DNA of 52,924 bases from an uncultured Lachnospiraceae bacterium (GTDB lineage Bacteria; Bacillota; Clostridia; Lachnospirales; Lachnospiraceae), in assembly GCA_900316165.1 (NCBI GenBank), contig ONBW01000013.1, positions 1-52,924 of the forward strand. Direction: 5' to 3'. Both the position numbers and the translations under genes were made by a program. Position 1 is the stretch's first letter. Each line of letters starts with the position of its first letter. Below the pieces are notes generated by a model. The model searched no databases and was not told the origin of the DNA. It saw only the letters and a list, made by a program, of their open reading frames with translations. Positions 39,512-46,932 of the stretch are shown one piece after another.

Positions 39512-39861
39512 TGTCTGATAAAAAGGACAATCTCTTAGACTATATGCCGCGTCCGAACCGGCTCTTTGAATGGAGAGTCGGTGACAACGGCCATGTGTTT
39601 ATTAGAGTAGAGCACAAGGGCTTTTATGCAAAAATAGCCCAGAAGATCTTCAAGCGTCCGCGTTTTTCAGATATTGAGCTTGATGACTTCGGCTCATTCG
39701 TCTGGCAGAGGCTCGACGGAAAGACTACTGTCTATCAGATAGGACAGATGGTAAAAAATGAATTCGGCGAAAAAGCAGAACCTCTATATGACAGACTTGG
39801 TCAGTATATAAAGATCCTGCATGAGAACAAATTCATAGTTTACGAGAATAAATTAAAGTAA
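39511..39861 (+). CDS. PqqD-like domain protein coupled to the OPT transporter
   Basis: A 116-aa soluble protein. Residues 45-115 resemble the PqqD / RiPP recognition fold (FSDIELDDFGSFVWQRLDGKTTVYQIGQMVKNEFG, then LHENKFIVYENK). It is longer than typical PqqD and has a basic insert (KIAQKIFKRPR). The stop of the OPT gene and this start share a base (TGATG), so translation is coupled. No radical-SAM or other peptide-modifying enzyme is nearby. It may bind peptides delivered by, or signalling to, the transporter; this is inference. Confidence 0.82.
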   Translation: MSDKKDNLLDYMPRPNRLFEWRVGDNGHVFIRVEHKGFYAKIAQKIFKRPRFSDIELDDFGSFVWQRLDGKTTVYQIGQMVKNEFGEKAEPLYDRLGQYIKILHENKFIVYENKLK

Positions 39862-39863
39862 CA

Positions 39864-39892
39864 AAAAAAGAGACCGTCATGGTCTCTTTTTT
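39864..39892 (+). terminator. Rho-independent terminator after the OPT operon
   Basis: AAAAAAGAGACC and GGTCTCTTTTTT form a 12-bp stem with a 5-nt loop and a T-run. Confidence 0.93.
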
Positions 39893-39906
39893 GCATTAAC
39901 GTATCC

Positions 39907-39935
39907 TTGACGCTTAAAACTCAGTTATTTATAAT
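39907..39935 (+). promoter_or_regulatory. Sigma-A type promoter for the zinc-ribbon/GH25 operon
   Basis: TTGACG (39907-39912), a 17-bp spacer and TATAAT (39930-39935) lie 39 bp before the GTG start. Confidence 0.85.
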
Positions 39936-39974
39936 TAATGCGTTATAGTTTTAAAATAACGAGGAGGAAATAAA

Positions 39975-41084
39975 GTGTATTGTAGAAAATGTGGAAAACA
40001 GATTAAAGACGGAGAGAATTTCTGCAGATTCTGTGGGGCTCCCGTAATAAGAGTTGATAATTCAAAAACGCAGTCGAATCAGGAAGTGCAGCAGAGACCA
40101 GTAATGCAGCAAAAACCAGTTATGCAGCAGGTTCCTCCTTATAATCCACAGGCTTCGCAGAAAAATGTTCAGAGAGAACCAAAAAAAACTGAGAAAAAAT
40201 CACCGCTTGTGGCAGCTGCTGTGATCGTAGTAGCAGCGGCAGTTGCAGTAGGCGGAGTTGGAACCATGTGGTACTTGGGAGTAGGCCCTTTTGCAAAGAC
40301 AGAGTCTGTTCAAAGCAGCGAGAAGAAAAAGGCTGTTGAAAAAGACACTTCTGAGGATAAGAGTGAAAAGCAGGACACTGTTAATCAGGATACTGATTCA
40401 GAGACTCATGATAATGATACTGAACAGACTGAGACAGATCAGGATACAGTAGATTCTAATGAAAATACGCCATCTTTCGATATTGATAGTTCTACAGAGA
40501 CGGATTATTCCAATGTAACAGATCTCTCAGATTATGATATTTATCAGAGTCCTTATTCGGATCATTTTAGTTTTTACTATCCAACAAAACTTTACGAAGC
40601 AGTGGATTATCTTGTTGATCCAGATGCCTCTTTTGATTTCATGGATACTTTTGACGGTAAAAATATTGAGTATATAAATTTTTCTGGTAATGACGGCTCA
40701 AACCTTATCTATCAGATGGTTCAGGTAACAGGAGATGGATCTGTTGATGAAATAGCTGATAGCATTGAAGATACGATTTACAATGAGGCAAAAATGAAAA
40801 AACCAACTACTCTTTTGAAAAAAAAGAAGGATGGTAATGCTTATGTAGTTGTGACTGGAAAGACTCCTGATAATTTTGTTAAATACATCGCATGTACAGC
40901 ATATCCAAACAGTTCTGGTGCAAAGATGATGATTATGGAAATGGTATTTCATGATTATTACGACAAAGATGATAAGAGTCATAAGTGGTATTATAACGAA
41001 GTAATCTATCGTGGGCTTGGATTCGGTTATTCAGACGCTGGAGTCCGTTCTTATGATGAGTTTTTAGAGGATTATAAGGGATGA
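39975..41084 (+). CDS. Zinc-ribbon membrane protein with acidic linker
   Basis: The N-terminus is a zinc ribbon with Cys3, Cys6, Cys17 and Cys20. A Gln/Pro/Val repeat (RPVMQQKPVMQQVP) follows, then one membrane helix (about 75-100), a Ser/Thr/Asp/Glu-rich linker (about 105-175) and a folded region to residue 369 (DHFSFYYPTKLYEAVDYL and onward). The zinc ribbon would be cytosolic and the rest outside. It starts at GTG; GGAGGA 6-8 nt upstream and the cysteine pattern starting at codon 3 decide this. The stop overlaps the GH25 gene by ATGA. The outer domain is not recognised. Confidence 0.83.
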   Translation: MYCRKCGKQIKDGENFCRFCGAPVIRVDNSKTQSNQEVQQRPVMQQKPVMQQVPPYNPQASQKNVQREPKKTEKKSPLVAAAVIVVAAAVAVGGVGTMWYLGVGPFAKTESVQSSEKKKAVEKDTSEDKSEKQDTVNQDTDSETHDNDTEQTETDQDTVDSNENTPSFDIDSSTETDYSNVTDLSDYDIYQSPYSDHFSFYYPTKLYEAVDYLVDPDASFDFMDTFDGKNIEYINFSGNDGSNLIYQMVQVTGDGSVDEIADSIEDTIYNEAKMKKPTTLLKKKKDGNAYVVVTGKTPDNFVKYIACTAYPNSSGAKMMIMEMVFHDYYDKDDKSHKWYYNEVIYRGLGFGYSDAGVRSYDEFLEDYKG

Positions 41085-42016
41085 AGAAATGGTTCCTGAC
41101 AGTAATTTTTGTTCTGCTTTCACTTTCGCTCTTTTCGTGTGCAGACAGTAAAAAAACATCTACAGCCAGGAAGGCTGAAAACAAAACAGAAAGCAGCAAA
41201 TCAAAAGATAGCAGCAGTGGAGATACAGAGGCAGAAAAGAAAGATGATACTCCGGTTTCCATGAAATTCAGGGATGTGTATGGCACGGTTTACAAGTGTG
41301 ATGTGAATCCTGAGATACCGTCGAATGAATATGATAATAAGAATTTTGTCCACAACGGTGATTTTTTACAGTACAATGATGATAAATATTCCTCAAGGGT
41401 AGGAATAGATGTATCAGGTCATCAGGGAGAACTAGACTTTAAGAAGGTCAAGGAAAGTGGAATCGACTTTGTTATAGTCCGGGTGGCATACAGAGGATAC
41501 GGCAGTAAAGGCCTTCTCTGTGAGGATAAATATGCCAGGCAGAATATCCAGGAGGCCGTGGCAAATGGCCTCGATGTAGGAGTCTATGTATTCTCACAGG
41601 CTGTAAATGAAAAAGAAGCCGAGGAAGAAGCCGACATGGCGCTTAGTATTATTGATGGTACTGAAATCTCTCTTCCGGTATGCTTTGATCCTGAGCATAT
41701 ACTGCTTGAAGATCACAGCAAGAATCCTGATGCCCGTACCTCGGATGTCAGTGAGGAGCAGTTCACAAAGAATGCCGCAGCTTTCTGCAACAGGGTAAAG
41801 GAAGCGGGGTACACTCCTATGGTATATGCGAATATGCTTTGGGAGGCTTTCTCATTGGATTTATCACAGCTTAAAGACATTCCTGTCTGGTATGCCGACT
41901 ATGAGAAGGTACCGCAGACACCTTATAATTTCATGTTCTGGCAGTACTACAACAAGGGAAAAGTTCCCGGCGTCAGCGGAGACTGCGATATGGATATACA
42001 GATGATAAACGAGTAA
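41081..42016 (+). CDS. GH25-family lysozyme, predicted lipoprotein
   Basis: Residues 1-20 form a lipoprotein signal with lipobox LFSC (Cys20). A Ser/Lys/Asp-rich tether (20-65) leads to a GH25 muramidase-like domain (about 100-311): VGIDVSGHQGELDFKKVKESGIDFVIVR, then PVCFDPEH for the acidic active-site pair. GH25 enzymes cleave MurNAc-GlcNAc bonds. It is coupled by ATGA to the zinc-ribbon protein and followed by a terminator. It could serve wall remodelling or competition. Confidence 0.9.
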   Translation: MKKWFLTVIFVLLSLSLFSCADSKKTSTARKAENKTESSKSKDSSSGDTEAEKKDDTPVSMKFRDVYGTVYKCDVNPEIPSNEYDNKNFVHNGDFLQYNDDKYSSRVGIDVSGHQGELDFKKVKESGIDFVIVRVAYRGYGSKGLLCEDKYARQNIQEAVANGLDVGVYVFSQAVNEKEAEEEADMALSIIDGTEISLPVCFDPEHILLEDHSKNPDARTSDVSEEQFTKNAAAFCNRVKEAGYTPMVYANMLWEAFSLDLSQLKDIPVWYADYEKVPQTPYNFMFWQYYNKGKVPGVSGDCDMDIQMINE

Positions 42017-42025
42017 AAATAAAAG

Positions 42026-42053
42026 ACCTGTCCTTTTGTGGGACAGGTTTTTT
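42026..42053. terminator. Bidirectional terminator between GH25 and alcohol dehydrogenase genes
   Basis: ACCTGTCC (42026-42033) and GGACAGGT (42041-42048) form an 8-bp stem with T-runs on both strands, so it can serve both convergent genes. Confidence 0.88.
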
Positions 42054-42112
42054 GTGCCTTGAAATAATTATACTGTGATGCGGGACAAAGTTTCGATTTT
42101 CTGAGAATCGTC

Positions 42113-43300
42113 TTATTTGTATGCGTTCTTAAAGATTGCAAGGATGTCGTCCCTGTCGAGTGGCTTAGGACCGTCGAGAACGCGGTTTCCATGTTCAGAA
42201 ACAAGGTCAGCAAATTTTTCGACATCAGCCTCAGTAATCTTTGGAGAAAGCTCTGTAAGTCTTACAGGCATTCCAATAGAGCGGTAGTAGTTCTCCTGCA
42301 TGTCAATGGCCTTTGAGGCTGCTTCTTCAGGGTGAGCAGGATCGACCTCAACTCCCCAGACTTCCTTTGCAAAAAGTGCCCAGCGGTCCTTGTTATAAGG
42401 CATGTTATAGCGGGCCCACGCTGGCCAGAGAGCCGCAAGACCGGCGCCATGCGCGATCTCAGGATAAACGGCGCTTACTACATGCTCAAACTGATGGAGC
42501 TGTAAGAATTTGCCACGGCCTAAGCCTGTCAGGTCATTGTGAGCTACAGAGCTTGCCCACATCATAGTGGCTCTGGCGTCGTAGTTGGTCGGATCCGTAA
42601 CGCAGATCTTTCCGGCTTTATTGTTCTCACGCATTACCGCACATGCCAGAGCGTCAGTCAGCTCAGTGTGGTCTCCCTTATTAAAGAACCTCTCAAGAGT
42701 GTGCATGGTGATATCTACGGCACCGCAGGCTGTCTGATAAGCAGGTACGGTGAAGGTCAGGCACGGATCCTCGATAGCAAAGAGCATTCTGTTCTGAGGG
42801 CAGTTGATTCCCTTCTTCTGATGCAGCTCATCATTTGAGATAACGCAGGAATCGCTCATCTCTGAACCGGCAGCAGCGATAGTAAGGATGCAGCCCTTCT
42901 TCAGAGATTTTGTAAAAGGCACCTTCCTGGTCTGTATATCCCACTCGTCGACATCAGGGTTTGCGGCGCCGTGCGCAATGGCCTTTGAAGAGTCCATAAC
43001 TGAACCGCCGCCTACCGCGAGGATAAAGTCGACTCCCTCGTCAATACAGAGCTTTATGCCTTTTCTTACGAGCTCGATAGACGGGTTTGCCCTGACTCCG
43101 CCAAGCTCTACGAATGGGATGCCGGCATCCGTGATGGAAGCCCTTACTTTTCCAAGCAGGCCGCTCTTCTCAGCAGAGTGACCGCCGTAGTGAAGGAGTA
43201 CCTTCGTGGCGCCGAACTCCTTCAGCCTGTCTCCTACATGGAGCTCCTCATCCCTTCCGAAAAAGACCTTCGTTGGTATGTCATAGATGAAATTTTTCAT
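42113..43300 (-). CDS. Iron-containing alcohol dehydrogenase (NADH-dependent butanol dehydrogenase-like)
   Basis: The protein has 395 aa and group III dehydrogenase features: GGGSVMDSSKAIA for the cofactor, and metal-binding histidines in DAVDITMHTLERFF-like sequence and HQFEHVVSAVYPEIAHGAGLAALWP. Such enzymes reduce aldehydes to alcohols in fermentation. The inner ATG (43300) is used since GGAGG lies 8-9 nt before it; an ATG seven codons upstream overlaps that site. A half Rex site lies in its promoter, and rex is in this window, but the full operator is missing. Confidence 0.93.
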   Translation of the reverse strand: MKNFIYDIPTKVFFGRDEELHVGDRLKEFGATKVLLHYGGHSAEKSGLLGKVRASITDAGIPFVELGGVRANPSIELVRKGIKLCIDEGVDFILAVGGGSVMDSSKAIAHGAANPDVDEWDIQTRKVPFTKSLKKGCILTIAAAGSEMSDSCVISNDELHQKKGINCPQNRMLFAIEDPCLTFTVPAYQTACGAVDITMHTLERFFNKGDHTELTDALACAVMRENNKAGKICVTDPTNYDARATMMWASSVAHNDLTGLGRGKFLQLHQFEHVVSAVYPEIAHGAGLAALWPAWARYNMPYNKDRWALFAKEVWGVEVDPAHPEEAASKAIDMQENYYRSIGMPVRLTELSPKITEADVEKFADLVSEHGNRVLDGPKPLDRDDILAIFKNAYK

Positions 43301-43321
43301 AAAGAATAACCTCCTGCGCAT

Positions 43322-43350
43322 ATTATAATATTTTACCGGAGATTTGTTAA
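43322..43350 (-). promoter_or_regulatory. Promoter for the alcohol dehydrogenase gene
   Basis: On the minus strand TTAACA (43345-43350), a 17-bp spacer and TATAAT (43322-43327). The -35 region reads TTAACAA, a single Rex half-site. Confidence 0.75.
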
Positions 43351-43380
43351 CTCAAACTTTTAGTGACATGGAGGTTCATC

Positions 43381-43458
43381 TCAGTCAATAGGCTCTACTC
43401 TCATCACTTTTCCGGTGTGCGGCAGATAGTAGACGACAGCAGATCCGCTTCTGGAACA
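43381..43458 (-). pseudogene. Possible gene fragment (25 codons)
   Basis: A minus-strand reading frame without a start runs from a TAG to a TGA and ends in a protein-like C-terminus (VYYLPHTGKVMRVEPID). There is no ribosome-binding site or promoter. I cannot assign a family. It may be the 3' end of a gene lost at the edge of the accessory region. The remaining DNA from 43459 to 43496 shows nothing. Confidence 0.25.
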
Positions 43459-43496
43459 CTAGCATGTAATAAAACCACATTATACATATGTTTGCG

Positions 43497-43525
43497 TTGT
43501 GGGAAAAATCGTGTTTTGTTATAAT
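43497..43525 (+). promoter_or_regulatory. Promoter upstream of the helicase remnant
   Basis: TTGTGG (43497-43502), a 17-bp spacer and TATAAT (43520-43525) lie about 25 bp before the remnant reading frame. It may still drive the downstream nuclease gene. Confidence 0.6.
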
Positions 43526-43549
43526 AGTTTAGTTGAAATATATAGAAAA

Positions 43550-44964
43550 TATCAAAAAAAAAGACGCCAAGGGAAAGACGTGAATTCTATATACCGAGGC
43601 TGAATCGCGAAAAAAGTCTATATGGAACAGAGTTTGAAGTTCGTCTCCGTAATGAACTGAAGCAAAAAGCTGTAGCAAAAGAGTGTGCGGATTGGATGCG
43701 CCGCAAGGCTTCTTTTAGTACCAATACGACCAGAGAGGGAATGAATAATTTCCTTGTCGTAGAGAACCCGGAGGACTCCTATACCTATATGCCGATGAAT
43801 TCATTCACGGCAGTTGATCTGGGATGTGAGCGCGGAAACAACAACAGCAACATGGTAACCAGATTTGAGAATCCAGCAAGTAAAGAATTCATGAATCTGT
43901 TTGAAAGTGTCTGGAATGATCAGGAGAAGCTCACCGATGTCACGAATGATGTGATTGACATGATCAGTTCAGTCTATCAGGAAAATTCTCCGGAACTCAT
44001 TTATTTCATGACACTTTATAATATCTTCAGTGAATTTTTGGATGACATTTCTGAGGATGTATTGCCAAATGAAGCAACGGGTTTCAAGGATAGCGTGATC
44101 TGGAACAAGCTCTATAATTTCCAGAAGGACGCGGCTCTTGCTGTGATCAAATATTACAAAGGTGCTGATGCTCTCTGCCACGCCGGTAAATAACCGGTTC
44201 TATGATCTTCGCAATCAGCTGGCTCTGGCTTATGAAGGAAACCCGGAAGAGATCAACGATAAGCTGAATACAAAATCAGATATCGATACGATCTTCCGGC
44301 AGGCACAGAAGGTTTACAACGCATGGTGCAAGCTCCCAGAGGAAGAGCGGACGACGCAGAACCTGCTATCCCAGCTGGACTTTGACTTCTTCGAGGTGCT
44401 GGATTCCGTAACGATCGCGAGATCTCGCCACCACATCCAGACCTATTACGACACGAAGGATATCGGGACATTCCCAACAAGGAACAAGCCAATTTCTTTA
44501 TATCCGAAACTGACAGATAAGAAGGGTGCGATTAACTACAAGGAAGTGTATGAATGTCTTTCAAATCTGAAACTGACAATCTACACTCCGACACAGTTTA
44601 TCCTTCCGAGCAAGTTGTCAAAATATCTGTCAGAGGAAGAGACCGAGAATTTCCGCAAAGGACGTGAAACTGGTATCCAGCGTCTGATGAGTATCAATCT
44701 CCTGAAGCGAATGGAGAGCTCTGTGCATTCATTCTTGCTGACAGTTCAGAGGGTTTATCAGTATCTTTTTGATACCTCGCAGATCATCAACGACTTTATT
44801 GCGAATGGCACCGGAAAACTGAATGGAATGACTGACCTGTCCGGGGAGGCAGCAGAATTCGATTATGACGACCAGAACACAGATTTCTTTTCTGTCGGGA
44901 AGAATATTCAAAGTTACAGAGCTATAAAAACCAACTGGAGGAAATAGTAAATGGAAAAGCTTAA
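43550..44964 (+). pseudogene. Remnant of a PLD/SNF2-type helicase with several internal deletions
   Basis: The reading frame enters after a TAG at 43547 with no start codon before ATG 43696, so the N-terminal part is lost. The first piece keeps the PLD-domain end (YGTEFEVRLRNELKQ; SFSTNTTREGMNNF). At about 44136 YNFQKDAA joins directly to LAVIKYY; intact relatives carry the Walker A loop between these. At about 44160 a second join shifts frame into VLMLSATPVNNR (motif III), losing the DEAH region. The frame then runs to FDYDDQNTDFFSVGKN. Near 44920 a third join skips the C-terminal helicase domain: the in-phase frame stops at 44947, while the shifted frame reads SYKNQLEEIVNGKA and stops at 44962-44964, which I take as the ancestral C-terminus. 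No functional motor can be made. Confidence 0.85.
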
Positions 44965-45652
44965 GATGCATACGCCTGATCTGGCGGAGGAGAACTATAA
45001 GAAACTGGCGGCTTTATTTCCAGATGCTGTAACCGAAACAATCACTGGCTATGATGAACATGCAATTTTTGAAAAGAACGCAGAAGATCAACAAAAGAGA
45101 AGATTCTTGCTAGTTCAATTGCCGGAAGTGACAGATGACGATAGCGAAGCATACAAGGCAGGTTACAAAACAATCTGCGACATTGGTGAAGAGCGCATAC
45201 GCCGCGCTGGCAAGAAGATCAAGGAAGAAACCGGCGCTGACATCGACTATGGCTTCCGCTGCTTCAAGGTTGATTCCTCCAATATGAAGGACGTCTATTA
45301 TCGCCCGGCTGATATCGGCCAGATGAATCTGGATCAGTTTACTGACAACATCAAGGAAGACCGCACACCGGAAGATCTTTTGATTCAGGTGATGCTGGAT
45401 CTTGGAGTGCTACTGTCTTCAAAAGTTGAGCAGACAGAAATTGCTGGAAAAAAGGTATTCTCGGTTGATGACGGCTATTTGATTGCATGCTTCGACAAAG
45501 ATGTGACCGAAGATGTTGTAACTGAGATTGCGAAGAAGCACCCATTCTATGCGGTCTTCCGTGATAGCTCTATGGCAAATGACAGCGTGGCTGCAAACTT
45601 TGAGCAGATTTTTGACACTTACAGTCCTCAGACAGTAAGGAAGGTGCTGTGA
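44951..45652 (+). pseudogene. Type III-like DNA methyltransferase (Mod) lacking its catalytic core
   Basis: The 233-aa frame is open but joins two ends of a much longer protein. Residues 1-36 are the typical Mod start (MEKLKMHTPDLAEENYKKLAALFP). At about 45059 it jumps to HAIFEKNAEDQQKRRFLLVQLPEVTD, which in intact Mod follows the GS(A/G)TTA SAM-binding motif. DPPY, the target region and the SAM motif are all missing. The C-terminal 195 residues appear complete. The gene starts within the helicase 3' end and ends 1 bp before the DUF1016 gene, so the old operon order is kept. It could still be translated, but not as a methylase. Confidence 0.85.
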
Positions 45653-45653
45653 T

Positions 45654-46754
45654 ATGGCTGATACGAATCTGATTGAATACCACAGAACCGGTGATGTTTT
45701 GAAAGACACGGAAGAAATTGTCGATGCTGCCAGGAAGCGTGCGTATCAATCTGTCAATGTACTTCTGGTGCAGCGTAATTGGCTGATTGGAAGACGCATC
45801 GCAGAAGAGGAACTTTCCCAGAGCGGCCGGGCTGAATATGGACTGGAAGTGATCAAGTCTCTTGCCAAAAGCTTGACGAAGAAATATGGTCGTGGATTTA
45901 CAAAGAGTAATCTTTACAGCTTTTATTCCTTCTATCGTGAGTTCCCAGAGATTTTCCAGACACCGTCTGGAAAATCTGGGACACTGCTTTCATGGTCACA
46001 TTATAATGTTCTTCTGCAGGTAAAAGACCGCAAGGCACGAGACTGGTATGAACGGGAGGCTTTTCAGGAAGGTTGGAGTGTCCGAACTCTACAGAGGAAT
46101 GTATCTTCTCAGTATTATTACCGGATGCTGAAGACGCAGCAGCCGGAAGCAGTGAAACAGGAAATGCAGATGCTGACGTCTTCATATCAGGACAAACTGG
46201 AATTCATCAAGAACCCGGTTATCGCTGAGTTTCTCGGGATGCAGGAAGATACTTCTTATTTGGAATCGGATCTGGAGCAGAGTATCATTGACAATCTGCA
46301 GAAATTCCTGATGGAGCTTGGCAAGGGATATGCCTTTGTCGCCAGGCAGCAGCATATTCATACGGAAAAAGAAGACTATTATATTGATCTTGTTTTCTAC
46401 AACTACATCTTGAAATGTTTTGTGCTGATTGACCTGAAGACGAAAAAGATTACATATCAGGACGTTGGCCAGATGGATATGTATATCCAGATGTATGACG
46501 AACTGAAGAAAAGACCGGACGATAATCCAACGCTAGGAATTGTTCTCTGCACCGACACGGATGAAGACATTGCAAAATATTCTGTAATGCATGGCAATGA
46601 GCAGCTCTTTGCATCAAAATACAAGCTTTATCTTCCTACAGATGAGGAACTGCGTGCGGAGATTGAGAGCCAGAAAGCGTTTTTTAAACTGGCACATAAT
46701 GATTCGGAAAACAACAAGGATGATATTTTAAAGCCTTCACAATATGTTTTATAG
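45654..46754 (+). CDS. DUF1016 / YhcG-type PDDEXK nuclease-domain protein
   Basis: The 366-aa protein appears intact. Residues 15-155 match the N-terminal DUF1016 domain (SVNVLLVQRNWLIGRRI; YGRGFTKSNLYSFYSFYREFPEIFQTPSGKSG). Residues 185-340 match the PD-(D/E)XK nuclease domain with Glu209, Asp245 (YYIDLVFYN) and Asp260-Leu-Lys262 (VLIDLKTKK). Such genes are common beside restriction or helicase defence genes and DNA-repair islands. The upstream helicase and methylase are broken, so it is the only complete gene of the set. A strong terminator starts at the base after its stop. Confidence 0.92.
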   Translation: MADTNLIEYHRTGDVLKDTEEIVDAARKRAYQSVNVLLVQRNWLIGRRIAEEELSQSGRAEYGLEVIKSLAKSLTKKYGRGFTKSNLYSFYSFYREFPEIFQTPSGKSGTLLSWSHYNVLLQVKDRKARDWYEREAFQEGWSVRTLQRNVSSQYYYRMLKTQQPEAVKQEMQMLTSSYQDKLEFIKNPVIAEFLGMQEDTSYLESDLEQSIIDNLQKFLMELGKGYAFVARQQHIHTEKEDYYIDLVFYNYILKCFVLIDLKTKKITYQDVGQMDMYIQMYDELKKRPDDNPTLGIVLCTDTDEDIAKYSVMHGNEQLFASKYKLYLPTDEELRAEIESQKAFFKLAHNDSENNKDDILKPSQYVL

Positions 46755-46800
46755 AGACGTTTGTCTGATTTTAATCCAATCAGCCAGACGTCTTTTTTTT
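46755..46800 (+). terminator. Strong terminator after the DUF1016 gene
   Basis: AGACGTTTGTCTGATT (46755-46770) pairs with AATCAGCCAGACGTCT (46778-46793) with one mismatch and one G-U pair, followed by eight T. Confidence 0.93.
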
Positions 46801-46834
46801 ACCCGAACGGAGGATGAAGGAATAGAATGAGCGC

Positions 46835-46912
46835 CTTAATGCAATCTTAATACAGTACACCGGATCATTACACCGTTTTTTTATATTTCATAATATACTC
46901 TTTGTAAACAAA
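46835..46912 (+). promoter_or_regulatory. Probable activator-dependent promoter of ktrB
   Basis: TATACT (46894-46899) is a good -10 box, but the -35 position reads CACCGT. Upstream CTTAAT occurs twice with an 11-bp period (46835-46840 and 46846-46851), the spacing used by OmpR/PhoB-family regulators. TTTGTAAACAAA (46901-46912) is a small palindrome. A KdpE-like regulator is encoded downstream, so self-contained control is plausible. Confidence 0.45.
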
Positions 46913-46932
46913 CAGAAACAGGAGAAGTATAT

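Noticed and set aside
43344-43350. Rex operator in the alcohol dehydrogenase promoter
   Set aside because: Only one half-site (TTGTTAA) is present; the second half does not match at the required spacing. It was kept only as a note.
46871-46890. E. coli-type KdpE box before ktrB
   Set aside because: The T-rich stretch is only loosely similar and simple T-runs are common here.
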